From Entonaema liquescens (Eukaryota; Ascomycota; Sordariomycetes; Xylariales; Xylariaceae), in NCBI GenBank assembly GCA_902805475.1, contig CADCSX010000003.1, positions 62,001-126,000 on the forward strand: a stretch of 64,000 nucleotides of DNA. Reading direction: 5' to 3'. The notes under the pieces were generated by a model. It made no database searches. It saw only the letters and a program-made list of their open reading frames with translations, and had not been told where the DNA came from. The translations under genes were made by a program, and so were the position numbers. This document shows positions 34,893 through 46,272 of the stretch, piece by piece (the stretch's first letter is position 1; every line of letters starts with the position of its first letter).

Positions 34893-36672
34893 GTTATTCC
34901 GATTCTGGAGCAGAGAGGCGGGAAAACCATTTAGTCGTTCCTATTTGTTGTGGTACTCGGGGCTGCAATGCACCTCGGACATCAGCGTGCGTCGAGCCCT
35001 TGAGATTTCCGCGGGATCGTCTCCGCAGAGATGCAGTCTGACGGTATCCGAGATGGTAAACAGGTAAGGGTATCAGATCAGATCAGTTTATGTCGATGTA
35101 TATCAATCACTTCCTGCTATAGGCTGGATCTTTTGGTGTCTAACTTTCCCCGATTCAAGGGAAGAAAAGAAAAGTAACTAGGAGGGTTTTTAGGGTCCCC
35201 CTCCCACGAATCAAGCAAACTTGGGGGGTTAGTAGGCAGTGATGTACCTAGGGACTCAACGCGAGTGAGCGGGCCGAGCTGCCCTCAGGGTCTCCGAATT
35301 AGGGACTTTGGCCAAGTAATTGTTTTAGTTAGTATAGAAAAATGAACCGAGTGGGTGAGCTCCTCTGGTTGGACTCGTTGGACTGGTTGGAGTGAGATAG
35401 GTGTGACTAAAGAATGACTGTTTGACAGGCTATTAGATCAATCAATTCGTAGACTGAGCTGGGATTGAAGTAGTATGTAGTATTGATTGTCCCTTCTTAC
35501 GAGTTAACAGATGGTCTTTGTTCTTAATCGGCTGTGGGGGTGTTGTGAAGAGAAGTTGGGGGGTCATGCAGACGATCTCTCACTACTGAGTGATGTGACC
35601 TAGAAATGAAAGAAGGGGGGGGCTAGACTGACGAGTGTGGTAGTTGATGGTTCGAGATCATTGATCACTGATCACTGATCAGATTGATAAGATTATGCCA
35701 GGGCCCTGTAACCCGCAGTCCACTCGCCTAATTCGAGCCAACAATGTCACATGGGGATGAAAGGCCAAGATAGGATAGGCTCGGCAGCAAAAGAAGGAAA
35801 AAAAAAATTTAGTCCATCGATCCACTTCTGTAGGTTGCTCGGACCTGTCGGATTCCGAACTTGTTCTAAGCCGGAGATGGAGATGAAGATGGGTGTTTGC
35901 ATAAAGGTTGCGATTTAATATGATCTTGTCTTTTTCCTATCGTATTCACTTAGGTAGTTCCCCCCTTCTTATCCCCCTCTTATCTTCTCTCGTGGTTGTA
36001 TCCAGCTGTATAATTAACTGTCCTTTGTAGGTACTGTGAATAACAACTTAGAAACATTGAAATTGGTGAGAAAACGAATTGGCTATGTTCGGGTGTGACC
36101 GGACAGGAATTTACTCTAGCCGAAGTTGCTCTGGTTCCATTAGTCGGCCTTGTACTAACTGGAAGCTGGTAAGGTTAGGTAATGCTCCCTCCAGGCCGGT
36201 ACCGGAGAATTCGAAAGGGTTCCACTTAATTATGTAAACCATCCAAGGTGGATTCGGTGAATTGGCTTTTAGTGTAACCTCAACGTCTGATTTTACTCCA
36301 CATCAATCCAATTTTGAGGTCAATTCTACATGTACCTAAGTACTTCAAGGCAGTCCAATTGAAGCAGCTCAATCCCATCGTGACATGACATGCACATCAA
36401 CTAGTGCCCAAGCTACCTCGCAGAGCAACATATACATATGTATTCGCGGTAATTTAATTACTTGCATATGATACTGGAGAAGGGCGACGCAAAACTGATA
36501 AACGACACCCCCAGCCTATAGACGAAGATAGATCAAAACGTTCTAAAGGCAGGACAAAGCTAAAACATATCGTCATCAATATCAGACCGAAATATAACCT
36601 CTCGCATGTCTCATCATACAAGACCTACTTTATCATAACGGTATCCACTTTTTATACTGGAATTGAGATATC
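34893..36672. other. Divergent upstream region of hapX and cog2
   Basis: 1.8 kb with no supported gene. It probably holds a long hapX promoter or leader. A near match to the iron-GATA site lies at 35070-35078 (minus strand ATCTGATAC against ATCWGATAA). A cluster of TGATCAC repeats followed by TGATAAG lies at 35656-35691. Confidence 0.5.
35070..35078 (-). promoter_or_regulatory. Candidate iron-GATA (SreA-type) site upstream of hapX
   Basis: Minus-strand ATCTGATAC matches eight of nine bases of ATCWGATAA, the site of the iron-sensing GATA repressor SreA in Aspergillus, which is known to repress hapX when iron is plentiful. It lies about 180 bp upstream of the hapX ATG, inside a GATC-rich run (CTGATCTGATCTGATAC). 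The last base differs from consensus, so this is suggestive only. Confidence 0.35.
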
Positions 36673-37542
36673 ATGGCCCATCTCGCAGCACCGTCGTTGG
36701 CTAGACCAGTGAGCTCCCGCAGCTTCGCTTTAGTATCTTCGTCTGAGTCCTCAGACAATGAAGATGATGCTCCGCTCCCCTTTCCCACTGCGCTTCCACG
36801 ATCTGATTTCCTCGCACCGGACTTCGACCCAGCTGAATACCTATCCTCCCTCGCGAACCGTCACCAGACCCTAGAAGACCTACGATCCGACCTGAGGGAG
36901 CGGAGCGCAGCTATTAGTACCGAGCTGCTAGAACTAGTCAACGCGAACTACACCAGCTTCTTAAGTTTAGGTGACGAGCTTAAGGGTGGCGAGGAGAAAG
37001 TCGAGGACGTCCGCGTAGCGCTGCTAGGATTTCGACGAGCTGTTGAAGAGATCAAGGGCCGAGTAAAAGAAAGGGGGACCGAAGTTGCTGGTTTAACCCG
37101 GGACTTATCCGGCGTAAGAAGCGAGATAGAGACCGGGAGGAAAATGCTGGAATTAGATGAGAGGATATCCGTGCTTGAGGGTCGGCTGGCAGTCAGAAGC
37201 ACAGGACCTGACAGTGATGATAGCGACGAAGACGATGAAGACGACGAGGATGAGTTGGAGGGAGCAGTGGGAAGCAGCACGACAAAACTGATGCAATTAG
37301 CGAACGAATATACAGTGGTGGACGAGTTAGCCAACGACATTGGAAGGGATACACCTTTGGTACGGAAAGCGGAAGAGAGATTAACGAGGTGTAGAAACAC
37401 CATCCTTTTAGACCTCGGTACGGCATTGAAGGAAGCCAAGAAGGCGGGTGCTAGAGGACAGGCAAAGCTACTAAAATTGATGGGCATCTATTCTCTATTA
37501 GATGCCCAATTAGAAGCTGTAAAGGCATTAAAGAGCAATTGA
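36673..37542 (+). CDS. cog2: Conserved oligomeric Golgi complex subunit 2
   Basis: Single-exon 289-residue Cog2, a lobe A subunit of the COG tether that captures retrograde vesicles at the Golgi. The conserved N-terminal COG2 domain begins after an acidic Ser-rich lead (SSESSDNEDD): LPRSDFLAPDFDPAEYLSSL, then LEDLRSDLRERSAAISTELL and LVNANYTSFLSLGDELKGGE. These are the coiled-coil repeats that pair with other COG subunits. An acidic loop (DSDDSDEDDEDDEDE) at about 180-194 separates this from a last helical part. The protein is short, as in yeast, and lacks the long C-terminal half of animal COG2. It converges on the uL1m gene with 129 bp between stops. Confidence 0.9.
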   Translation: MAHLAAPSLARPVSSRSFALVSSSESSDNEDDAPLPFPTALPRSDFLAPDFDPAEYLSSLANRHQTLEDLRSDLRERSAAISTELLELVNANYTSFLSLGDELKGGEEKVEDVRVALLGFRRAVEEIKGRVKERGTEVAGLTRDLSGVRSEIETGRKMLELDERISVLEGRLAVRSTGPDSDDSDEDDEDDEDELEGAVGSSTTKLMQLANEYTVVDELANDIGRDTPLVRKAEERLTRCRNTILLDLGTALKEAKKAGARGQAKLLKLMGIYSLLDAQLEAVKALKSN

Positions 37543-37671
37543 TTATGCGGAAACGACAAATTTTCACAATTATTCTTAGGAGCATATTAGCAAGATACCC
37601 AAACATCTAACTTATACGAAGCATATGGTACAATTATACACTGTCCTGCCTTACGGGGTATAAATATTTAT

Positions 37672-38657
37672 TTACATGGCTGTGCTCAGGTGTGCGGGCT
37701 GAACCTTCTCATCGGTAGAGTTGAAGAGGCCGCTCAAGCTGAAACCTGGCCCGTTTGTGGATGTTAGCACGACCTCCACTAGATCCTTCTTGACTCTGTC
37801 TTCCATATTTGAGATGTTTTCCTTCACCATTGTCACGAGCGCCTTGACGTTCGAGGACAGCATGTTAGGTGTGAATTGGATGTTTCCAATAGGCATACGA
37901 ATCGCGCCGACCCTTTCTCTGTAGTTCTCGGCGCCGACCATCTCGTGCATTAGAGACTTCACACTCCTAGTGATGGTGTTGGTCTTGATGCTGGGCATCA
38001 GACCTTTGGGACCTAGTATACGACCAAGACCGGCCTTTTTGAGAGCTGGCTCGGAGTCGACATGGCAGATTAGACGGTTGAACGGTAGCTTATTCGGGCT
38101 CGCCCTGATCAGCTCGAATAGAGAATCCTCTCCGAATGCGACAGCACCCCCAGCGCGGGCGTCGTGCATAGCGCCACTGCCTTCCTTACAAATGACGGCG
38201 ATCTGGGTGTCGTTCTTGACAGGGTAAGGCAAACGTATCCGATTTCGAAGTACGGGACTGTTCTTGGGCGTTCTTATTTTTAAGGCGATTTCGTAGGTAA
38301 CAGAGGATGGTGGTCGACCGACCTCAGCGGCTCGTAGGTATCTGTAGTTTCTGTAAGTTAGAGAATAGAGGAATCATAGTTCGAGGGAACCCACCGCATA
38401 GCATCGCATAGCGAATGTCTCTCTTCTTTGCTTGGTGTGGCAAATTTGTATTCCTTGAATCGCTGCTGTTTCTTTGCTCTCTTCACCTTTTCCTTCTCTC
38501 GCTCGCGCGCCCTCATGGCCACGGTACCAGCGCTTTTGCATCTTGTCTGGATTATCGACGGAGCTAAAAATCTCGGGATGGTCGCATTGACAGGCCTCGC
38601 GGGTGTAGAGAGGCTGAGCCTCGCCAGCGAAGCAATGCACTGACTCGTTGAAGCCAT
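37672..38657 (-). CDS. mrpl1: Mitochondrial large-subunit ribosomal protein uL1
   Basis: Mitochondrial L1 protein of the large-subunit stalk, which contacts leaving tRNA. Exons are 38657-38395 and 38350-37672, joined across a 44-nt intron (shortest in the window) that splits an Arg codon; total 313 residues. The N-terminus (MASTSQCIASLARLSLSTPARP) is basic and Ser-rich with no acidic residues, as expected for a mitochondrial targeting peptide. The Lys/Arg-rich helix EREKEKVKRAKKQQRFKEYK follows. The L1 domain begins near VTYEIALKIRTPKN and carries the family signature LGRILGPKGLMPS..., then IGNIQFTPNMLSSNVKAL. It shares a 417-bp divergent promoter with the cytosolic glutamyl-tRNA synthetase gene. 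Confidence 0.94.
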
Positions 38658-39074
38658 TGTGATCTTCCGTGGTCGTCGACAGTCGTTAGACCGTAGTCAT
38701 ATGAAGCTTTAGAAATCGATAGTATGCAGAAACAAATTTAGGACAAGGGTGGAGGATACGTTTTCAGCCTCAAAATTCGTAGTACCACACTATTACTAGC
38801 CACAATTTGATATCTTATCGTATAGGTAGGTAGGTACTTATGTAGGTACCTAGGCAGGCTAGGTACCTAAGCTATCTAATCAGTCAATTACCCCTCTATC
38901 AACTTTTTTAAGAGATGCCGTCAGTGGGGTGACGGTAACCCCGCCACAACCTATCGTCTGCTTGTTGACTCAAAACAGGTACCGAGTCGGACTCATACGC
39001 AAGCTTCAATTTTACACCTAAATTTTAAGGTCATAAATAGCTTCGAGTCCCGAGTATTCACAGTGACCTCCAAA
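38658..39074. promoter_or_regulatory. Divergent promoter region of mrpl1 and gluRS
   Basis: 417 bp between the start codons of two divergently transcribed translation genes. It contains a dense run of the TAGGTACCTAGG-type motif (about 38823-38872). A bidirectional promoter is inferred from the layout only. Confidence 0.55.
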
Positions 39075-41022
39075 ATGAAGGCAGACGAGCTCGTTGCCGT
39101 ATCGACCTCTCTAGGAGGAGACTTCAAGTCTATTGAGCCTCACCTTATCCGACTTGAGAAGCATCTCACCTTGAGAACTTACCTTGCCGGATATACTCTA
39201 AGCGAACTAGACACCAAGATCTGGCTTGCTATTAAAAGCAATCGCGTGGCAGTATCCTTCGTTCGTAAGGGTTCATACGCAAACCTTCACCGATGGTTTA
39301 CCTACATCGAACAAGCTCATCCCGAGATTCAAGCTGAAGTGAAGGCTGCCGACTCGGCACGGAAGGCCAAGGTCCAAGCAGCTAGTCGAGCCGGTGCCAG
39401 TTACAACTTAGCACTACAAGACACCGACAAGGGGGTTGTTACTCGATTCCTTCCCGAGCCTTCGTAAGGATTTCTTACTTGTAACACATATCAACTTTGC
39501 AGATTTCTAATTGGAACATAGGGGATACCTCCACATTGGACACGCCAAAGCTGCGTTGCTCAGTGATTACTTTGCGCACCAAGCCTACGACGGCAAGCTT
39601 CGCCTGAGATTAGACGATACGAACCCTAGTAAAGAGAAGGAAGAGTACCAGGATGCCATCATCGAGGATCTTGCTCTTATGGGAATTAAGCCTGATGTTG
39701 TCACATATACCTCGGACTACTTCGACCATCTCTATGACACATGTCTCTCCCTCATCAAAAGCGGTAATGCGTATGCCGATGATACGGACGTGGAAACTAT
39801 GCGCGACGAGCGAGGAAAGGGTATCGCGTCTAAGCGACGAGAAAGGACGGTCGAGGAGAACTTAGCCATCTTCGAACAGATGAAAAATGGTACGGAGGAA
39901 GGTTTGAAGAACTGTATTCGCGCAAAGATCTCGGTGGACAACCCGAACAAAGCTATGCGCGACCCGGTCATCTACAGGTGCAACCCCAATGACCCGCATC
40001 ACCGCACAGGCACCAAATGGAAGATGTATCCTACCTACGATCTCGCATGCCCCGTAGTCGATAGCTTGGAGGGTGTCACGCACGCCCTTAGGTCCACCGA
40101 GTACACGGATCGAAACCCTCAGTTCCAATGGTTCCTCGACACGCTGAAGCTACGCCAGGTGTATATGTGGGATTTCGCTCGTATGAATTTCATCCGGACT
40201 TTCTTGTCCAAGCGCAAGCTCGCTAAGCTGGTCGATACCGGCCGGGTCTGGGGGTGGGATGACCCACGAATGCCGACCATCCGGGGTATTCGTAGACGAG
40301 GCATGACCATCGCTGCGCTCCGCGATTTTATCTTGAAGCAGGGTCCGTCCAGGAATGTCGTGTCCATGGACTGGGCTAGCTTCTGGGCCACAAATAAAAA
40401 GGAGATTGACCCGGTTGCGCCACGACACACCGCTATTCTCAAGAAGGACCACGTCAAGGTCGCTATTATGGGAGATGAAGCCCCCGCCGAGCCACGTACC
40501 GAGGACAAGCCACTCCACCCCAAGAACCCCGCCGTCGGAACCAAGAAGGTAGCCTTCAGCAAAGAACTGATACTCGACCAGGAAGATGCCAAGTCATTCA
40601 AAGACGGCGAAGAGATTACTCTGATGCAATGGGGCAATGCGTTTGTTAGAGCTGTCGCGAGCGGTGACCCAATTACAAGCATCACGTGTGAGCTGCATCT
40701 CAAGGGCGATGTCCGCTCTACCGACAAGAAGGTTACGTGGCTTTCGACGCAGGGGCAGAAGCTTATCGATGCGGAGCTCTGGGACTTTGACTACCTGATC
40801 ACGAAGGACAAGCTCGAGGAGGAGGATGACTTGGAGCAGTTCCTAAACCCCGTGACGGCGACTAAAGAAGACGCATTCTGCGACGAAGGTGTCGCCAAGC
40901 TAAAGCAGGATGATATTATCCAGTTGGAGCGAAGAGGATACTATCGCGTAGACAAGGCGTATGACGAGAATGGGGATAAGAAGGTCGTGTTGTTCTGCAT
41001 CCCGACTGGCAAGAGCAAATAG
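39075..41022 (+). CDS. gus1: Cytosolic glutamyl-tRNA synthetase
   Basis: Charges tRNA-Glu with glutamate in the cytosol. Exons are 39075-39463 and 39522-41022; 629 residues. The N-terminal part (about 1-110) is a GST-C-like domain for binding the Arc1-type partner (LAGYTLSELDTKIWLAIKSN, then LHRWFTYIEQAHPEI), shorter than in yeast. The class I core starts at PEPSGYLHIGHAKAALL with the HIGH motif. The KMSKS-type loop is FLSKRKL. The segment VDTGRVWGWDDPRMPTIRGI is typical of eukaryotic GluRS/GlnRS-type enzymes. The anticodon-binding beta-barrels form the C-terminal third. The 58-nt intron splits the Ser codon of PEPSG; its working acceptor is TAG at 39519-39521. An earlier CAG at 39500-39502 would give an early stop. 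Confidence 0.96.
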
Positions 41023-41171
41023 ACAGGTAAAACGTGTAATTTGCCGGAATCTGATAATGAAAAAGCTCAATGATAATAAACGTTGCTATTAAGCCAAGAA
41101 GATCATGTACTAATCTATGTGACACTAGGCCAACAGCATGGACCTTTCAAGTACCTAAACCTTGCCCACAC

Positions 41172-43826
41172 CTAATTAATAGGCGGGTTCGTCACAGCTT
41201 CATTGGCAAAGTAATCTACCGCTTGCTGGCGAACTTCCAAGACAATCTTCAGATGCTCCATCTGCAGCTTCTTCCCTTCACTGTTGGCTAACATAAGAGC
41301 CGTCTTTACCGTGTTTTTGATTTGACGACCGTTCAGCTTCTGCTGACTGAGCTCGTCGAAATCAGCGTCACTGAGCTCATGGGTCCCGCCCACTAATATG
41401 TTAGCAAAATTGGCCCATACTTGGCGTCGCGCGGCCTGGTCGAAGTCACCGTAAGGAAGGATGAGATCGATTCTAGACTCAAACGCCGTATCAATCGTGG
41501 ATGCTCGGTTCGTCGTTAGGAATAGGATCCCTCTATAGTATTCGAGCAGACGGAGGAACACTATAAGAAGCACCTAGGTTTAGCATGTCCTAAGCCTATA
41601 ACATCCTTAGGGACGTACCTGAGACGAGTTCGTTGCGTTCTAAGCTATCCGTCTTACGTGTTTCGAGGAAAACATCAGCTTCGTCAATGAGCATGACGGC
41701 CTTCCATAGCGCGCATAGTTCCAATGCCTTTTTCAGAGATCTCTCAACGCTCCCTGCATCAGTGCCCAGGTCACCGGCGCTAAGTGTATATAGAGGAGCT
41801 CTCGTACGCTCAGCCACTGAATCTTTCGTCAGCATTTTCCTCTTATCATGATATAACTCCCATACCTGACTCTGCTGTTAGAGTTTTCCCTACTCCCGGA
41901 GGTCCGCAGAGGAGGATAATAAAACTCTTCCCTGTCGTGTCGTTAGAAGTGATTCCGCGAGATGTTAACCAACATGGATTTTGCAACGCTACCTTTCCCG
42001 GTAATAAAGTCGTCGAACTCAGTGGTTTCAATTTGCATCTGCTTTGTAAAAGCTAGGATCAGTCGCTTTCGATTCTCTTGTATAGCCAGGCGATCGAATG
42101 CCTCATCATTCCACGTGATACTTTCGAGGCAATCGACTGGTATATCGTCTGGGAACCATCAGCAATCAGTCGGGACGCAAAATGACTAGTATATGCTTAC
42201 GCCATTTTTTCTCCTGCACGTCGAAACCCTTCATCGTGTGTACGCAGAGGAGACATTCATCATCAGTGAGCGACCTGAGGTCTTCGGTCCGTTGATTTTG
42301 AATCTTTCGGACACCCCTTTTGTGGGAAGATAAGGGAGCCAGTCCCCGCATGGTAGCTTCGAAATCACCCTCGGAATTTGAACCATCTTCATCAACTGGT
42401 GACTTGCCGCCAAGTTTCGCATACGTAGGAATACGGCCTTCTTCGAATCTATTGTATGCGTGGTTGTCGATTATAACTCTCTGTAGCACCAATGAAACTG
42501 GTCAGTATATATCAGAGATATAGGGTGGTAATAGCAATGGTTTCTTACTCGGGTCACATTGAAATCCTCCCTCGTCCTAAAAAAGTATCCCCTTAGACTC
42601 TCGAATTTTCGACCTCTTCGGACCAACCTATCTTTGAGCTTTTGTGGGTTAGACTCGTAAGAAAGTGGATGAATCTCGATATCAGCCACCTTCTTAAATC
42701 CGTCGTACTTTGGTATCCCGTAGACCTCCTTTCTGTAGCCGCTATAGGAGCCATTCCAATCCAGCACTTCAACGGTCACTGCGTAATAGGGTGGCCGATT
42801 ATAACTTTCCGGGACTAGTTCAACCTTAAGGATCCCGGCAGCTGACTGTTCGTTGTTATTTTCATCTTCACTGTAGATTGCTATGTCGCCAGGCCGGTAA
42901 ATCGCCCATATAACCTCCCATGTTATCAAGCCGGTGGCTCTGGATTCATCCACGACATACTGGATAGGACTTAATATGGGCTTCAACCTTGCGAGTAGGA
43001 GTTGGGCTTGTTCCTTCGTCGTAGGATCAATCTCTTCTTCCATAAGTTTGACATAGCGATCCATCTGATGGAACAATCCCATAAAGTTAGGGTACAGTCT
43101 TCCCGGCATACTGGGATATAGAGTCGTTCTTGACTGGCCAACGCCGGTTTCAGGGTAGTTTTCCAACACTCGCGAAAGAAAGCCACAAAGCTTAGAGCCA
43201 TGAATATCGACTTTGTAAATGAGCCACCCTCCTTCATCGTTGCGATCCATATATTGAACAATAGCGAAGGCGTTATAGATGCCCTCTGCTGATTCGACGG
43301 CGTTGAACGATTTCGCCTTGGAAGGAGATTCTTCCCATTTAGACCCATTCCTGAACAAAATCTTGATTTCGGATCTTGAGCCAATCAATATGTCCATGTT
43401 GGTATCGCTTGTACTGTCTGTTTCACTACCTGTCTCGCTTCCTGTTTCGTTGTCGTGCTGGAGCAATCCCTCGGTCTTGTCATCATCTGCCATAAGTTTG
43501 CGAACATGAAACGGGTCTCCTAAGCAGACATTTGGCATGGAGGTTGGAGACCTATCCTTATTGCGACGAGGCGAGGCATGGACAGCTTTGGGAAAGTTAA
43601 ATCCATCAATCCTAGAATGGATGAGAGCGGATGTAAAACGCTCATTGTTGTGATCTGCACCTTTCTCAGAAAGAAGCCTGACGATTGACCTATAGCCCTT
43701 CAGGACGGCTATTGATAGCGGCGTTCCCAGCCGCTCGTCGTACGCATTAGCATCGTAGCCTTCTTCAAGAAGGGTGCGGGTCAACTCTTCGTTGCCAAAT
43801 AAGGCCGCAATATGCAGAGATGCCAT
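41172..43826 (-). CDS. Ankyrin-repeat AAA+ ATPase (DUF7025-type)
   Basis: 788 residues from six exons: 43826-42549, 42480-42201, 42148-41993, 41931-41866, 41816-41619 and 41560-41172. All junctions keep frame. The N-terminus (about 2-65) has ankyrin-like repeats (LHIAALFGNEELTRTLLEEG, then GTPLSIAVLKGYRSIVRLLS). The middle carries the region usual in filamentous-fungal AAA proteins of this class (YMDRNDEGGWLIYKVDI, and later a beta-rich part with RRGRKFESLRGYFF and VIIDNHAYNRF). The AAA domain has Walker A GPPGVGKT at 581-588, Walker B VMLIDE at 634-639, and sensor-like LFLTTNRAS. A C-terminal helical lid ends the protein. Members are common in accessory gene sets, with unknown role. It is divergent from a HET gene (515 bp between). 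Confidence 0.9.
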
Positions 43827-44341
43827 GATGCTTGCAGTGAGGTACGACTAGTGGTCTATCTAAGAGAAGAGAAGAAGAGGCATCGACTTGATATATGTAC
43901 TCTTCGTACGAACTCGTAGGCCGAATCTTGCGTCGAAGCCTAAGCCCCCGGCAGTTCACTCTTTTACAAATATGCAAGTAATATTTGATGTAAAAAGCTA
44001 CCGAAAGTACTGCTGGCACCAATTATTGGTCTGTGCAACCGGAAATCTATCACCAGAATCGCAGAATGATGAAATGTTACCTATCTTCGGCCAATTGCAA
44101 TTGACGGTACTAGTTCAGCGTTCGGCTACTGACACCCTAATGATACTGAATGTACTGCCCGGTGGCGGTTGATGCCTAACCAGGAGGCCTCAGAGCCTCG
44201 AGGTGCGTGGCCACTACGGTAAGCAGAACAGCCTCATATGACGTTTGGAGATCACAACGAAAGCGATTACAGTAGATGACCGCTTTCCCAAGTACAATCT
44301 TCACATAACACACATTACCGGAGAATTCAATATCACCCGAT
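43827..44341. promoter_or_regulatory. Divergent region between ANK-AAA and HET genes
   Basis: 515 bp separating two divergently transcribed accessory genes. No ORF is convincing. A shared control region is inferred only from the layout. Confidence 0.4.
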
Positions 44342-46272
44342 ATGTATCAGAGTCTTGATCAATCAAAGAACCAAATCAGGCTCCTTCGCCTACTTCCCGG
44401 CCATGACTCCGATGAGATACATTGCGAGCTTTTACCGTGTCTTTGGAACAACCAAATGAGTTCGAGGCACTCTCGTATGTATGGGGAAAAACAGAGGACA
44501 CTCTACGGATCATACTTAGTGGGCAGACAACCGACGTCACGGCGAACTTAGGGCAAGCTCTTCGTCACTTAAGAAATGATCAAAGAGAGCGCATACTATG
44601 GGTTGATGCCGTCTGTATAAACCAAAAGGACTCAGATGAACGAAAGTCACAGGTGCAGCTGATGAAACGGATATATTCGGGCGCATCTCAGGTCGTCACT
44701 TGGCTTGGTCCGTTTCAAGAGCGAGACGATCAGGCTATTAAGGTAATCAGGAAGATGGGCGGCGATCCGAGGTTTCATTGGACCGCTATCCCAAATATGC
44801 AAGATGAACTCTTGAACCTGTATATTTTCTTACGCCATGACTGGTGGTCACGCATTTGGACGGTTCAAGAGGCCGTCCTGGCAAGGCACATGGTATATTA
44901 TCGAGGGAAGATACGTATATCCAACCGCGACTTGGCCAACATGGCCGCAAGTTTCAGAGAGCACGTCTATACGAAACGATGTTGTGAACACATGAGGTTT
45001 CCAGCCCACGGAGCTGCGGTAGCAGGAGATATCACATCTAAAGCAGAAAATGTCTTACAACTATATCAGTTTCAGTACCAGTTAAAGACTTGCAATCCCA
45101 GCTTTGACGAAGTCGCTCTGATGTTTCGACACAGGCAGGCGACTGATCCACGTGACAAGGTTTACGGTCTCCTAGGGATATCTCAGGGTATTACCAACGC
45201 CTCAATTAGCTATGAATTTAGCAAGGCCGAGGCGTATGAGTTAGCAGCACGGGACATCATTTCTCATAGTGGCAATCTGAACATACTCAGCAATATATTC
45301 CATGAGGTGGCAAACGTCAGCGGAAGCTACCCAGATGAGTTGGTACGCTGGCCAGAGGGTATACCCTCCTGGGTGCCAGACTGGACGGTCGAAGACAACA
45401 GAGCCGGTGGCAATATTGAACGCATCAGATATAGGGCCCCCTTTTTACATCACTATAATGCATGTGGAGCATTGACTAACAATTCTACGGAGAATAACGT
45501 GGTGGGGAAGCTACACGTCGTTGGAGTGTGCTGCGATACAGTTGAGGTGATTAACAAAAGAACTCACAGAGGGTTCCCGTTCGAAGAGGTTGATACTGTG
45601 AAAGACTGGCGTGAAATGGTAGGGGTAGAGAAAGATCCAGGAAATGCCTACGTCGGAGGAGACACAGTGTCCGAGGCGTTCTGGAGAACTTTATGCCTAG
45701 ATATCTACGCCCGTCCTCCGACAAGTAAAGGGGAAGTCAGGCCCATCAAGCGAGCTGGCGCAAAAGAACGTGATATGCATCTCGTATATTGGTATGTAGT
45801 CCTCAAAGCTCTGAAATACTCCTTTAACTTTTTCTTTACACACTCCACAACAAGAATCCAGAAGTCTTAGTCCAAAGAAGCAGTACTAATATCTCATCCA
45901 CATAGGTACATGAAGATTTCCGGCCATATAAAGGCAAATATCTCATGGAAAGATGCTGGCTTCATAAAAAGGGTAGCTGAATTTGGTGACCATATATCGA
46001 AATCGATAGCAGGGAGGAGATTCTTTAAATCTCGCAGAGGGTACATAGGATTGGCACCTCGTGGCGTTGAGGTTGGCGATTGTATATGCATTCTCGCTGG
46101 TGGTAAAGTGCCTTTTGTTGTTCGACCAGTCCAACAAAATGGTGGCCAAGATACCTCGCGATTTGTGTGTCGCCTACTTGGAGATTCATACATTCATGGG
46201 CTTATGGATGGAGAAGTCACGCAGTTGTTGGATCGTGGAGTATTACAAACGGAGAACTTTGAGTTGATTTAG
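44342..46272 (+). pseudogene. HET-domain protein with N-terminal frameshift
   Basis: Second HET protein. The first 30 codons (ATG at 44342; SKNQIRLLRLLPGHDSDEIHCELL) match the usual lead of HET proteins, but the HET domain proper (TVSLEQPNEFEALSYVWG, then RILWVDAVCINQKDSDER and WSRIWTVQEAVLA) is in another frame. The break falls in a four-T run at 44430-44433, and one missing base would explain it. No intron fits, and the downstream frame has no ATG before 44662. Past that point the frame is open and intact. A 114-nt intron (45792-45905) joins LVYW to YMKISGHIKANISW, and the C-terminus (GRRFFKSRRGYIGLAPRGVEVGD-type, ending in FELI) is complete. Either an inactive allele or a sequencing error. 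Divergent from the ANK-AAA gene. Confidence 0.8.
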
